Below are positions 1-10,640 of a DNA stretch of 64,000 bases, in pieces. The position numbers and the translations under genes are program-made. This DNA comes from Liolophura sinensis (lineage: Eukaryota; Mollusca; Polyplacophora; Chitonida; Chitonidae). The notes under the pieces are model-generated. The model saw nothing but the letters and a program-made list of their open reading frames with translations, did not search any database and was not told the origin of the DNA. The stretch spans positions 25,557,704-25,621,703 of the forward strand of contig NC_088304.1 of NCBI RefSeq assembly GCF_032854445.1, given 5' to 3'. Numbering within the stretch: position 1 is the stretch's first letter; each line of letters begins with the position of its first letter.

Positions 1-894
1 GCTGGCAACTGGTTCCTCGAGGGTAATCTTCGGAAGATCTGCGATTTGTGTCCACATAAAACATGTAATAAGTAAACACACCTTCACCTTTACCAGAGTT
101 TCAATTGTGCACCAGTTGTGCACTAGTTTCGCTTGTGCACCATACAAAACCCAATGAAAGCAGTCATTATCATCACACAAAGTATTGAGAACTCCCTAGC
201 TTTATCCAATGTTAAAACTTCTTCAATGGAATTAAATATATTTGTAAATGTTTAAATTCAAATCTGAGATTTATGGACTGTATACATTAATGCGTGTCGA
301 ATTCACGCGGACGCTTTCATTTTTATGTTTTCAGAATGGCAAAATTCTTCTTTTGTACCCAATGTTATGAACTTTTCAGATGTGACAGCAAACAATAAAT
401 TAAGAGACCCTCGGTAAATTTGGCCTTCGACTATGTAATTTGGCAATGGATGTACAGTAAAAAAAATAACGCTATAACTTAAACGAAAATAAGTCGTTTG
501 TCTATTAGTAATTTGCAGACAGCAAGAGGTTATTGAAGAAGCCTTACTCCATAGGCTCAGTTATAAGCCTAATTCGATTATTTAAGTATCAAGTAACAAC
601 TTTCATATTTTAACTTCTATATCAACTGTTCATATATCCATCAAGGCGATCTAATTCAACACGATCAACACACCGCCCCTAGTCCCGGGGTTAAGCGGAA
701 TTAGACGCAGTCATGAAGCAGAGTGCTATAGGTTTTAGATGCGCTTTCCCTATTTACATACAAGAGGATTATACTAATTGTAAAAGTTAAGAACCTTAGA
801 GTGCAGTCGTTTTATAGAATAACCTAGAAACACAACTTTTCTCAGCAATAACTTATGACGTTGATGACAAGCATCATGTTACAAAGGATTGCAC

Positions 895-1185
895 ATGTGT
901 GTTAACTGTTATGACAACAAAGCATTTTGAGTAATTAGGGATCAGTAAGGTCTAATATATTGCAAGTAACATCTTTCATTTTGGGATTTTTTAAAACAAA
1001 TTCTGCGTAAGCCATGGTGCTGGGGGGGGAGGGGGCGTGTAAATTGCTACTATTTATGTATGTACATGAACATTTAGAATAAAACCCTGACTGAGGTAAA
1101 TTGACAAAGGCCGTATTACACCGGTTACGTATGACCATTTGCCAGGTATCAAACTGTCGTCACTGTTCTGGTTTTACTCTCTGTG
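895..1185 (-). repeat. Dispersed repeat family R1, reverse copy
   Basis: Reverse-strand copy of a dispersed repeat about 250-340 bp long, called R1 here. The hallmark blocks, read on the minus strand, are CAGAGCAG-like sequence near the start, a block like ATAGCTGGCAAATGGTCA, AACCGGTG, CAGTTTACCTCAGTCAGGG, TTTTATTCTAACTGTTCATG and, near the end, TAGAATTCCTCAAAGTGCTG. This copy carries a G-run at about 1022-1035. It encodes no protein. The family has about ten copies in this window; its class (MITE, SINE body or other) is unknown. Confidence 0.7.
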
Positions 1186-1396
1186 CTGTAAGTCTTTAAT
1201 TATGTTAACAAAGCTTACATGTGATAAGAACATGCCGTATGCCTCCTCCAGATTACTGTACATTTTGAGAATTTAAATTATAACCTGTGTCATGAAGACG
1301 CCGTGAGAGTTAACGTTAGTGACCCTTGCACAGATAGAGGTTAAAATAAGAACTTCAATTTGGACTTTACATCAGGTCTGTTGTCTCCTTTAAATA

Positions 1397-1473
1397 CTAG
1401 TACATCGATGGCGAATAGATTTTCATCACCACTTCATAACGTATTACTTTACCGCACAACTGCGTGTTTCCGC
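1397..1473 (-). CDS. Possible terminal exon of the C-type lectin gene
   Basis: Downstream of exon 3 on the minus strand, AAAATACAG is followed by 77 bp that would complete the split Gly codon and add about 24 residues, starting GGNTQLCGKVIRYEVV, before a TAG. The phase is correct, but the polypyrimidine tract is poor, an internal GTAAAG could be another donor, and the peptide resembles nothing I know. It is recorded only because the gene must end somewhere below 1604. Confidence 0.2.
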
Positions 1474-1603
1474 CTGTATTTTCCTCATTCTCAACATAAA
1501 AAGACAATTTAGCTAGTTCATCTATATATTAGAAGACGAGATGGAGTGATTTCAACCACACATCATTTGTTGGTGTGATAAGGTATACGTGAATTTTCCT
1601 TAC

Positions 1604-1804
1604 CATGCTCGCAAACATAGGGGTAAAAATCGGAGCAGTCTTCTTTGATCCCAGATATATGATCATCTGTTATCATAAGAGTGTCACCGTTTACGTGTAC
1701 CCCGTTAGTTAGAGTCATACATAATGATATTGACTTAAACCATCCAATAAAAGTCGTTCCGATGTCCACCGACTTTGTCCAATCTTCGTTAAGAACAGGT
1801 GTAC
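1604..1804 (-). CDS. C-type lectin gene, exon 3 (C-terminal part of the lectin domain)
   Basis: This 201-bp exon has a CTTTGTAG acceptor and a CATG/GTAAGG donor and is phase 1 on both sides. It continues exon 2 as WTDG-TPVLNEDW, the normal lectin-domain core, and supplies Cys152, Cys180 and Cys188, the last in YPYVCEH, the usual end of the fold. With Cys32, 48 and 65 this completes all three expected disulfides. The calcium and sugar motifs of classical family members (EPN or QPD, and WND) are not visible, so calcium-dependent sugar binding is doubtful. Reading past the donor would add about 13 residues before a stop, a possible retained-intron end. The downstream end is not settled: a 77-bp terminal exon at 1397-1473 fits in phase but has a weak acceptor. 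Confidence 0.8.
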
Positions 1805-1971
1805 CTACAAAGGAAGAAAAATACAGAATCATGTATAACCCAGTGTGATATGAGATATGTAAGTCACGGTATACATGTTTGTACAACTGTGTTTTTTTTG
1901 TGTGGAATCTTTTTCAGTATCTTCTTCTATATGCCAGACGTTGGTCAAGTCCGTAACTGCAGCAAAGCAGG

Positions 1972-2275
1972 AAGTCCGTAGTAATCACGGGCATACCATA
2001 CAGAGAGTACTTGTACGCGCTAATACAGTTTATTGTTGCAAGATGACAAAGGGGTTTTGGGGTGAAGGAAACTTAAACGTTCGTAGTAATCAAGGGCATA
2101 CCGTACAGAGAGTACATGTAGGTCATATTGAAGGTTATTGCAAAATGACAATGCGGTTTTTGGGTGAAGGAAACTAGAACGCCATGGGAATGCCATATGG
2201 AGGTTATTACTAAAGGTTATTATTGCAAGATGACAATGGGGTTTTGAGAAACTGGAGTGTCCGGAGTAATAGGGT
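1972..2275 (+). repeat. Three-copy tandem repeat, about 100-bp unit, in a lectin intron
   Basis: Three degenerate copies at about 1974-2080, 2081-2180 and 2181-2275 share GTAGTAATCA, GGGCATACC, TACAGAGAGTAC and GATGACAATG-GGTTTTGGGTGAAGGAAAC blocks. The array lies inside the intron between lectin exons 2 and 3. The copies differ by about 10-25 percent by eye. Short open frames crossing it are by-products. Confidence 0.75.
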
Positions 2276-2344
2276 TTGGAATAACCTTTGTTTAAGGACA
2301 TGTCAGGTACTTCTGCATTAAAACAGCATTTTTCTGTGGGGCAA

Positions 2345-2455
2345 CTGTTCGTCTCTCACTTATTTGCCAAATGCAAGTTATTTACTCTGGGCACTCCGGC
2401 GTCTTGGTAAAATGTTGTTGAGGATATACGGCGTTAAAACGCCAATCTATCTATT
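2345..2455 (+). repeat. SINE tail fragment
   Basis: Contains GGGCACTCCGG, then a sequence ending GATATACGGCGTTAAAACGCC and CAATCTATCTATT. This is the 3' part of a degenerate SINE related to the copy at 6070-6220. It lies inside the lectin intron. Confidence 0.5.
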
Positions 2456-2514
2456 AACTCTAACTTAAATAGCCGAGCCCTTTTCAAATACAATAAGAGA
2501 CGCCCTGCACGGAG

Positions 2515-2640
2515 GGTAACAACTAGAGCTGCGACTACAGTGTGATAGCTGGCAGATGGTCGCAGGTAACCGGCGAATTACGACCTCCTGTCATTTTACC
2601 TCAGTCAGAGTTTTATTCTAACTTTTCATGTAAATACTTA
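2515..2640 (+). repeat. R1 repeat copy (truncated)
   Basis: Shows the R1 blocks ACAGTGTGATAGCTGGCAGA, GTAACCGGCGAA, TTTACCTCAGTCAGAG and TTTTATTCTAACTTTTCATG, then diverges. It lies in the lectin intron. Confidence 0.65.
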
Positions 2641-3054
2641 AGCAGTGGCAGATTGCACACCCCACTTTTCCTCATTCTTTTCTATCCTTCGCAAACATTG
2701 ACGGGATAGTGGTTATTATTGTGGGATCTCAGTAACTCGAAATTTATGTATATTTGGCAGGGACCACAACTCAGTTTTGGAGCTACAGTTGTATAAACAT
2801 TAGTAACATGAGTGTTGCAATTTACAATAATCTAACTCCCAATGTTGCTCTAATGTGACCAGATTGTCGTAGCCTTCAAACATTAACCTACTTTGGCCGT
2901 ATACTGAATTCACCCGTAGCTGTGTTATAAATTAGTCTCAATTGGAGAAAACAGGACAGATACTGAAGGAACCAGAAAAGAAGGCTAGAGGAAACCTGTC
3001 AGAAGCTCAAGGAAATTGACCACGGTTGTGGGGAGACAGGGCAGAGGCAGCAAC

Positions 3055-3330
3055 CAGAACAGCGAAGACAGTGTGATAGCTGGCAAATGATCATATGTAG
3101 TTGGTGAAATCGGGTCTCTTGTCAAGTCACCTCAGTTAGGGTTTTCTTCAAACTTATTGTTCATGTAAATGATTAAATTGCAGCAATTTAAACACCACCC
3201 GCCCCTAACACCTCCACCCACCTCAACCGTCCCCCTCCAGCACCATGACTTAATTCAATGATGTTAATTGCAATTTATTATGCGCCAACGGTGTAGAATT
3301 TTTCAGAATGCTGTGTTGTTAATGTATGTT
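3055..3330 (+). repeat. R1 repeat copy
   Basis: Near full-length R1: ACAGTGTGATAGCTGGCAAA, then GTCACCTCAGTTAGGG, a C-rich stretch with CACCATGACTTAA, and the end block GTAGAATTTTTCAGAATGCTG. It lies in the lectin intron, so its short open frames are not coding. Confidence 0.7.
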
Positions 3331-3648
3331 GTCAATGGAGACCAGGCAACGATTGTATGAGACCGGAAAAGGACTGGGTGAAACTAAATATAGGGTAGGG
3401 TTGACGGCACAGAGGAAGAAACCGGAAGGAAGCTGCAGGAAACAAACCCTGATTACTCTCCTTACACCACAAATGCTCCAGTTGAGCAAGGGAGAGCACC
3501 ACTCAACTTGCGTCCCCTTCTTCCGCCATAATCAATCCTGTCAGTAACTTCTACTAACCAACTTAATACCGAATTATTAATAAAGTCTCCTTCGATAAAT
3601 TCACTCAGTTAGTGTTGGTCCAAACAGGGCATATTTAAAGTAGTTTAC

Positions 3649-3951
3649 CGTCAGTCCAGCGAAATATTTTATCCTTGGCTTGTTTTCCCCCCATCCACCA
3701 CTTCCTGCTTGTTGTTAATTCAGGAACATTGCGGTAACTTCTCGCCTTGTACACTTGGCCAGTGAGTAAAGCTCTTCCTAGTGAGGTAGACTCGACCTTG
3801 GACAAATGCCCACCAATGACAATGCAGTGACTCTCCCCACTGTGCCAAGAACGTTGCTCTGGGTGATAAGTATAACACCTATCCTCGAACCACTTTGTCC
3901 AATACTCTTCTACAAGTCCCTTACACATTAACGCTGTCCTTGGCAATGGAT
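3649..3951 (-). CDS. C-type lectin gene, exon 2 (first two thirds of the lectin domain)
   Basis: This 303-bp exon lies between a TTGTTACAG acceptor and a GACG/GTAAAC donor and is phase 1 at both ends, so it joins exons 1 and 3 in frame. It encodes about residues 23-124 of the protein. Visible lectin-domain features are Cys32 and Cys48 (the extra N-terminal pair of a long-form domain), Trp58, Cys65, the IGGHL block at about 68-72, a WWMGG block standing in for the usual WIGL core, and FRWTDG at the end. C-type lectin domains are secreted or membrane carbohydrate/protein-binding modules, abundant in invertebrate immunity and mucus. The open frame continues upstream to an in-frame ATG at 4024, but that stretch is best read as intron because the acceptor and phase fit exon 1. 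Confidence 0.82.
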
Positions 3952-4663
3952 CTGTAACAATTTCAGGAACAAGGTCTTCATAGATGAATGAATGAATTGA
4001 ATAAAAATTCTCGGACACAGGCATCAGTATCTCACCTAAATCTTTGTGAGCTATCCTTCACAAAGAGATGTCATAAAGAAACATAATTACGTGAAAGCTG
4101 AACTTTGGTGAGACGACAAACTATGTCAATGAGTAATTTATAAAGGGAGACAATCGTCATAACTTCCTAAGTGGGGGAGTCACAATGTAGGCTTTCAACC
4201 AAAATATCAAATTTCCAAAGATCCCATTCATCGAAAACAATTAGCGATCGACTGAACATTCCTGTAATGTGATTGTTCTAGCCATTAAGTTGGGTATGTT
4301 TTCACTGCAGTGAAATGACGCTTTTTGATATTTCAGTGATATGCATTATTCAAGGAATACAGCATAACGGAATATAACTTGCCATACAATGTACAGGCGA
4401 CTAAGTGTATTTCATAACAAATAACAAATACAATGTTCCTGTTAGATCAGAACAGTAATTACAATGTAGTCTTTGAGGTATACTTGGGATTTTATGGAGA
4501 GAATCCTCAAATTAAAACTCGCCGACTGTCGCCAATACAATACATGAAAGTAGTCTTGATAACAGCGAAAACGGACAGAAACTGGAAAAGTTAGGGCTTC
4601 ATGTAGCCACGGCATTTATCGGAATTTCGCATTTGTAACTTGCTAAAACACCATGGAACTTAC

Positions 4664-4730
4664 TTTCATCTACTGCGGTGACATGCGCCGTTGAAAGGAA
4701 GGCCAACAGAAATACGTAAAACAATCTCAT
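4664..4730 (-). CDS. C-type lectin gene, exon 1 (signal peptide)
   Basis: The minus strand reads ATG at 4730 and then 22 codons giving MRLFYVFLLAFLSTAHVTAV plus DE, a typical secretory signal peptide: one basic residue, a hydrophobic core, then small residues before a likely cleavage near the Ala/Val-Asp region. The exon stops in phase 1 at a near-consensus donor (GAAA followed by GTAAGT). The first base of codon 23 is the last base of this exon and is completed by the first two bases of exon 2, which keeps the frame open. The exon is too short to show up in an ORF search. That this is the start of the gene is inferred from the signal peptide and the phase match. Transcript data could add a non-coding 5' exon. 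Confidence 0.72.
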
Positions 4731-5234
4731 ATTCCTGTGTTGTCCTTTGGTTTTCATTCTCCAGCAGGAAAAGACCAAACGTCAGCACTTCTAAGTATAC
4801 CGATACTCTTTCTCCTTCACCAAAACATATATGGTCACTATTCACTGTTCTTAAAGAGCAGACAGACAGTTTTGCAGCTACGACTGGTTGATCGATAATT
4901 AGGCAAATTTCTACGCTTATGAAATTTGAAACTTTCCCTTATGCACGTGAACAAAGTGGATGCACACACACAAAACTATAACTTTACCTGTGAATTTATT
5001 AATAATGCACACCTGTGGTAATCATTAACAATTTAGCTTAATGAGCTTTAAAGCCTCTGTCTCTGTGGGGCAACATTTGCCTTATTCACTACCTTCGTTG
5101 TGGATCGGGGTCGCGGTCACATCTGCAGACACATAGGTTTGGAGGATATTTGAACATCTGAAGCGAAGTTGTTTATAATTCTGAAAACGTTTTCACTAGC
5201 GCACAGTTTACACCGATATTGGTAATTACCAGGG

Positions 5235-5502
5235 GGCCTCCGTGGCTCAGTTGGTTTAGCCCGCTAGCGCAGCGTAATGACCCAGGAGTCTCTCACCAAT
5301 GCGGTCGCTTTGAGTTCAAGTCCAGCTCATGCTGGCTTCCTCTCCGGTCGTACATGTGGGAAGGTCTCTCAGCAACCTGCGGATGGTCGTGGGTTTCCCC
5401 CGGGCTGTGCCCGGTTTCCACCCACCATAATGCTGGCCGCCGTTGTATAAGTGAAATATTCTTGAGTACGGCGTAAAACACCAATCAAAAAAAAAAAAAA
5501 AA
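5235..5502 (+). mobile_element. Young tRNA-derived SINE (family A), full length with poly-A and TSD
   Basis: Full-length family A SINE. The head has RNA polymerase III promoter boxes: A box in GTGGCTCAGTTGG and B box in GAGTTCAAGTCC. The body carries CTCATGCTGGCTTCC, GATGGTCGTGGGTTTCC and CCACCATAATGCTGG, and the tail is GTGAAATATTCTTGAGTACG-GCGTAAAACACCAATC followed by about 16 A. It is flanked by an exact 11-bp target-site duplication, GGTAATTACCA, at 5221-5231 and 5503-5513. The intact boxes, poly-A tail and perfect duplication point to a fairly recent insertion by LINE-type reverse transcriptase. Other copies end in AAATAAATAAA instead of pure A. Confidence 0.9.
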
Positions 5503-5790
5503 GGTAATTACCAACTGGCAAAATGGCCAAACTCGAGTGATAGTTTTGCAAGGATTTTGTAACGTGTTTAGAATATGATTCCTTAAGATTAGCTCCCAGC
5601 AAAAAAACAAGAATTTCGCACATCGCAGTTGGTTGTACATTGTCTAAGCATTAGGCGCATAACAGGATGAGTCCAATACACTCTGCATGATCCTTGTAAT
5701 GATTGACCCCAGTCTGTGTATGGCTTGTCTTTACTGAGAGCTAACTTTGGCGAGGAATGTTGGACACCATGGAGAGTTGCGCCTGTTTAC

Positions 5791-5924
5791 GTATACGACT
5801 ATTTACTTGTAATAGAAAACACCGCATGTGGAGAGCGTATACCACTATTTACTTGTATTAGAAAACACCGCATGTGAAGAGCGTATACCACTATTTACTT
5901 GCATTAGAAAACATCGCATGTGAC
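5791..5924 (+). repeat. 46-bp tandem repeat, three copies
   Basis: Units start at 5791, 5837 and 5883 with GTATACSACTATTTACTTG, followed by an ATTAGAAAACACCGCATGTG block. The copies differ at only a few positions. Non-coding. Confidence 0.85.
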
Positions 5925-6069
5925 ATGCATGGAAAGGTGACACAGTACACAAGCGTTCATTGTTCCCAGGGTCTTGGAGAGAATAAGTGCAGAGCAACGC
6001 TCATGAGGCCTGACCCTCAATCTTACGCTTGCTGAAGTCGGCTTGTATTCCAGCAAAATTACATGCTAA

Positions 6070-6220
6070 TCCGTACATCATATGTGGGAAGGCTCGTTAG
6101 ATACGTGCCACATACTGGTTATTTACACCGGGCACTCCGGTTTCCTCCCCACATCAACTTTTCCACCGTCATACATGTGAAAATGTGTTGAGTACGGCGT
6201 TATACTCCATACTTAAATCT
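6070..6220 (+). repeat. Degenerate SINE fragment (family A relative)
   Basis: Shows ATGTGGGAAGGCT, CCGGGCACTCCGGTTTCCTC, GTGAAAATGTGTTGAGTACG and GCGTTATACTCC, the order seen in the 3' half of the family A SINE but with different internal sequence. Old copy or a sister family. Confidence 0.6.
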
Positions 6221-6468
6221 GAGTCAAATAAATAACAAATAAATCGAATACAAGGTTCATTAGCAAACTGAGAGTGAATAATTCCCGAAGTTACGATTTA
6301 AAACATACCTTTTGTCATAAAAAGCTATATTGGGGACGGGATTTGCTGCTTTTATGTCAACTGTAACAACATTTATTTATCAGGCAAACGGTGAATAGAA
6401 AGATATGTGAGGTTTGATTAAATAACATCAGAAATAAATAACTTTAAATATCATAACGGAACCACTAG

Positions 6469-6874
6469 TGTCACAATCAGTCTCATCCCATGTCACGAAG
6501 ACATGTCACAATCATTCTCATCCCATGTCACGAAGACATGTCACAATCATTCTCATCCCATGTCACGAAGACATGTCACAATCATTCTCATCCCATGTCA
6601 CAATGATTCTCATCCCATGTCACGAAGACATGTCACAATCATTCTCATCCCATGTCACGAAGACATGTCACAATCATTCTCATCCCATGTCACGAAGACA
6701 TGTCACAATCATTCTCATCCCATGTCACGAAGAAATGTCACAATCATTCTCATCCCATGTCACGAAGACATGTCACAATCATTCTCATCCCATGTCACGA
6801 AGACATGTCACAATAATTCTCATCCCATGTCACGAAGTCATGTCGCAATAATTCTCATCCCATGTCACGAAGAC
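6469..6874 (+). repeat. 35-bp minisatellite, 11 units
   Basis: The unit contains TGTCACAATCATTCTCATCC followed by CATGTCACGAAGACA. Eleven CGAAG landmarks run from 6496 to 6868 at 35-bp spacing, except one 57-bp step (6566 to 6623) caused by an extra 22-bp partial unit. The unit is not a multiple of three, so two staggered plus-strand frames of 127 and 133 codons stay open through it; both are artefacts. There are no unique spacers, so it is not a CRISPR array. Confidence 0.93.
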
Positions 6875-6904
6875 ACTTATCTCCAATTCTTTACTGCCGA
6901 ATAA

Positions 6905-8185
6905 CGTGACATAATTTCAGAGCGAAACGTTCCAGAGAATGTTAACACTGAATCTTTTTTTTCTACTCAATAGCATAACATTAGCCACTTTCCTGCTTTA
7001 ATTATTAAAGAAACGAAGTATGGCAGGCGTGTGTGGTATGGATTTATTTATTTAATTGTTTTTAATATCATACTGAATAATTTGTCACTTTCACGATGGC
7101 AGTCAGTATTATGGATAGAGGATACAGGAGTGCCTATGTTGTCCACAGACATTAGGCAACTTACTTACGGTTTTTTCTGGCGGGCCCCAGGAAGAGTGAG
7201 TGCCGAGCGGATTGATGGTATGTAACGATAATGAACCGGTTTTAATACATATACACAATCAACTTTCATGGGATTTCACCAGGCAACTGTTCTTCTTTTT
7301 TGGTACACGAAGACTTGTTTGGGGGCAGTTTTGGTATTGTGGGTTGGGAGTTGAAGGGATGTTGGCTGATTACATGCTATGTAAAGCAGACTTCATTGGG
7401 AGCGAGTGTGGCTAATTACACGCGATATGAAGCAGACTTCATCTGGGCAAATGGCCCCTTGTGCTGACCTCCGTCGCTTAATTGGATGAAACGCGCTTCG
7501 ACGGTTTAACGAGTTGGTCTCGATGGATGCATTGGCTGTTTAAGGCCGTAGCTAAATGAGCACTTCTTCGAGACTATGATGTAAATCGTTGCTAATTTTA
7601 TCCCCGTTTCTTACCCAGATCTATGTTCGACACAGACAGAGACTATCTCCTACCAGACAAACCACGGGGTTGCTTTGGTTTATGTTGGTTATAGGGACCA
7701 GATGATTACCAGGGCATCTGGTCTTTTCAAAATAGTTTATTCACAGAGCGTGCGGTCCGGTAACGGTTTACTATACATAGTCAGCACATTCCACATCCAT
7801 GGGAATGACCTTTAACCTGATAACACATACCATTTCATCAGCTATTAACACACTGGAAACACACAGATGTTCTATTTCTGCGTGTCACAGAGGGTTGCGA
7901 AGAAGGTATAGGGTGTCCAATAATACAGATCAAAGGCAGGAGTAGATATGTCACATTAGGTACTTAGACATGTAAAGTTAGAATTCCTCATCTGATTTTC
8001 TTAGGTGAGCTATACAAGCTTTAAATATAAGCATCATGTCCGATATGCGTATACCATAATTTATTTCAAAACTTGTACTTTATAAATATCAAATTTCGTC
8101 ATGCAGCCTTTGTTTGCATATCATCACGATCAACTATCATGCTGAGACAGGTATTTTGAGTAATTGATGGACACTCTCTGTAGGT
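6905..8185. other. No gene recognised
   Basis: Unique AT-rich sequence between a minisatellite and a SINE fragment. I see only short frames with no recognisable domain. Confidence 0.5.
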
Positions 8186-8186
8186 T

Positions 8187-8362
8187 GTGGACAGAGGTGT
8201 ATGCTGCGTACATAAGAAGGTCTGCCAACAACCTGCCGATGGTTGTGGCTTCCCCCGGGGTTTGCCTGGTTTCTTCCCACCATAATGCTGGTCGCCGTCG
8301 CAAAAGTGAAATATTCTGGAGTACGGCGTAAATCATTAATCAAATGAATAAATAAATAAGAC
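8187..8362 (+). mobile_element. Family A SINE, 5' truncated
   Basis: The 3' two thirds of the SINE: AAGGTCTGCCAACAACCTGC, CCGATGGTTGTGG, CCACCATAATGCTGG, then GTGAAATATTCTGGAGTACG and an AATAAATAAATAAG tail. The tRNA-like head is missing. Confidence 0.85.
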
Positions 8363-8914
8363 GTGTATACTGCCGATGATGACAAAGTGTACGTATTCAC
8401 TACATTTGGACTCAACTCGCAAAAATATTCAAAGAGACAAGATTGTCACTTTCTTAAATTTCCTTGTTGCTCTTGCTCTTCAAAATGGTGAAATGGTTTC
8501 GCTATGAAACAGCATAATCTTGCTAATCTCCAAGAAAAGGCAACTATTTTCTCATTCTATTGCAACACCATTTTATGGATCTACACTGCTTTACGACCAC
8601 ATATATAAGGAGAAAACAACTACCCTGTGTGTTATCAACGTTGACTTGGTTTGTATTATAGTAGTTATATCCTTGACTACTAACACAATGAATTAGAAAC
8701 ATAGTGTAAATATAGCTCCATCAAGTAAAGTTTTACAATGTTACATCAGAGATCGTGCTAAAATGCTTGTGATAGTTATGGCATATCATAGATGGTCCCC
8801 AAATACTAAAAGCTCGTTAAAATCACCGGTTAACAAACTCACTACTTTAAAATCGTCATAATTCTAGCATGCATAAACTCCCGAAAACATTTTCAGCTAA
8901 AGGGTTTAAGGATG

Positions 8915-10640
8915 TATTTCAGAATAGCAGAGATTTTGTCACGGTGTGATCAGTTTAGATATCAAACAAAAAGATGTAATCTCGTTCGCGACATCCGGCC
9001 ATGGTGTGACAACCTGATCAGCCTTGGTATCTATTTAACAAAAGATGTAATCTCGTTCGCGACATCCTGTCATGGTGTGACAAAGGTATCAGCCTTGGTA
9101 TCTATTTAACAAAAGATGTAATCTCGTTCGCGACATCCGGCCATGGTGTGACAAAGGGATCAGCCTTGGTATCTATTTAACAAAAGATGTAATCTCGTTC
9201 GCGACATCCGGCCATGGTGTGACAAAGGTATCAGCCTTGGTATCTATTTAACAAAAGATGTAATCTCGTTCGCGACATCCGGCCATGGTGTGACAAAGGG
9301 ATCAGCCTTGGTATCTATTTAACAAAAGAGGAAATCTCGTTCGCGACATCCGGCCATGGTGTGACAAAGGGATCAGTCTTGGAATCTATTTAACAAAAGA
9401 GGAAATCTCGTTCGCGACATCCGGCCATGGTGTGACAAAGGGATCAGTCTTGGAATCTATTTAACAAAAGAGGAAATCTCGTTCGCGACATCCAGCCATG
9501 GTGTGACAAAGGGATCAGTCTTGGAATCTATTTAACAAAAGATGTAATCTCGTTCGCGACATCCTGCCATGGTGTGACAAAGGGATCAGCCTTGGTATCT
9601 ATTTAACAAAAGATGTAATCTCGTTCGCGACATCCGGCCATGGTGTGACAAAGGGATCAGCCTTGGTATCTATTTAACAAAAGATGTAATCTCGTTCGCG
9701 ACATCCGGCCATGGTGTGACAAAGGGATCAGCCTTGGTATCTATTTAACAAAAGATGTAATCTCGTTCGCGACCTCCGGCCATGGTGTGACAAAGGGATC
9801 AGTCTTGGTATCTATTTAACAAAAGAGGAAATCTCGTTCGCGACATCCGGCCATGGTGTGACAAAGGGATCATCCTTGGTATCTATTTAACAAAAGATGT
9901 AATCTCGTTCGCGACATCCGGCCATGGTGTGACAAAGGGATCAGTCTTGGAATCTATTTAACAAAAGATGTAATCTCGTTCGCGACATCCGGCAATGGTG
10001 TGACAAAGGGATCAGTCTTGGAATCTATTTAACAAAAGATGTAATCTCGTTCGCGACATCCGGCCATGGTGTGACAAAGGGATCAGCCTTGGTATCTATT
10101 TAACAAAAGATGTAATCTCGTTCGCGACATCCGGCCATGGTGTGACAAAGGGATCAGTCTTGGAATCTATTTAACAAAAGAGGAAATCTCGTTCGCGACA
10201 TCCGGCCATGGTGAGACAAAGGGATCAGTCTTGGTATCTATTTAACAAAAGAGGAAATCTCGTTCGCGACATCCTGTCATGGCGTGACATAGCGACACGT
10301 TTATTGATCTGTTTAGCGAAAGATGAAATCTCGTTTCCGACATCCTGTCATGGTGTAACATAGCGACCAGTTTATTGATCTATTTAAAAAAAAAACTGAA
10401 ATCCGGCTCGTAACATCTTGCAATGGTGTGACATAGGAATGAGTAAAAGGATCGATGTAACAAAATATTGAAATCCTGTTCGCGACATCGTGCCATAGTG
10501 TGACACGGGGATCAGTTTATGGACGTATTTAAGAAAACCAAAACTCCTGTTCGCGATATGTTGCCATGGTGTGGCATATGGGTCAGCTTAGGGGTCTATT
10601 TAACGAAAACGAAATCCTGTTCGCGACATAAGGATTATCT
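8915..10640 (+). repeat. 71-bp minisatellite, about 25 units
   Basis: The unit contains GATGTAATCTCGTTCGCGAC, CATGGTGTGACAAAGGGATC and CTTGGTATCTATTTAACAAAA. About 19 well-conserved units span roughly 8980-10290, with landmark CTCGTTCGCGAC at near-exact 71-bp spacing. Two sub-types alternate: GATGTAATCTC and GAGGAAATCTC, with linked GTATC or GAATC changes. One degenerate unit precedes the core and about five more decayed units follow to 10640. The pattern of a homogeneous centre and decayed edges fits unequal crossing-over. The short frame at its left edge is not a gene. Confidence 0.95.

Noticed and set aside
3952-4024. ATG at 4024 as the start of the lectin
   Set aside because: The 3951 acceptor is phase-compatible with a signal-peptide exon, and the 4024 start would give no signal peptide.
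5219-5476. Gene-like frames of 60-95 codons within SINEs (also at 14198, 41678, 44437, 44637 and 49500)
   Set aside because: All translate the same family A SINE and repeat the same peptide.
6468-6904. Two overlapping plus frames of 127 and 133 codons
   Set aside because: Both are readings of the 35-bp repeat in different frames.
8915-10640. CRISPR-like array
   Set aside because: Units are contiguous with no unique spacers, and the genome is clearly eukaryotic.
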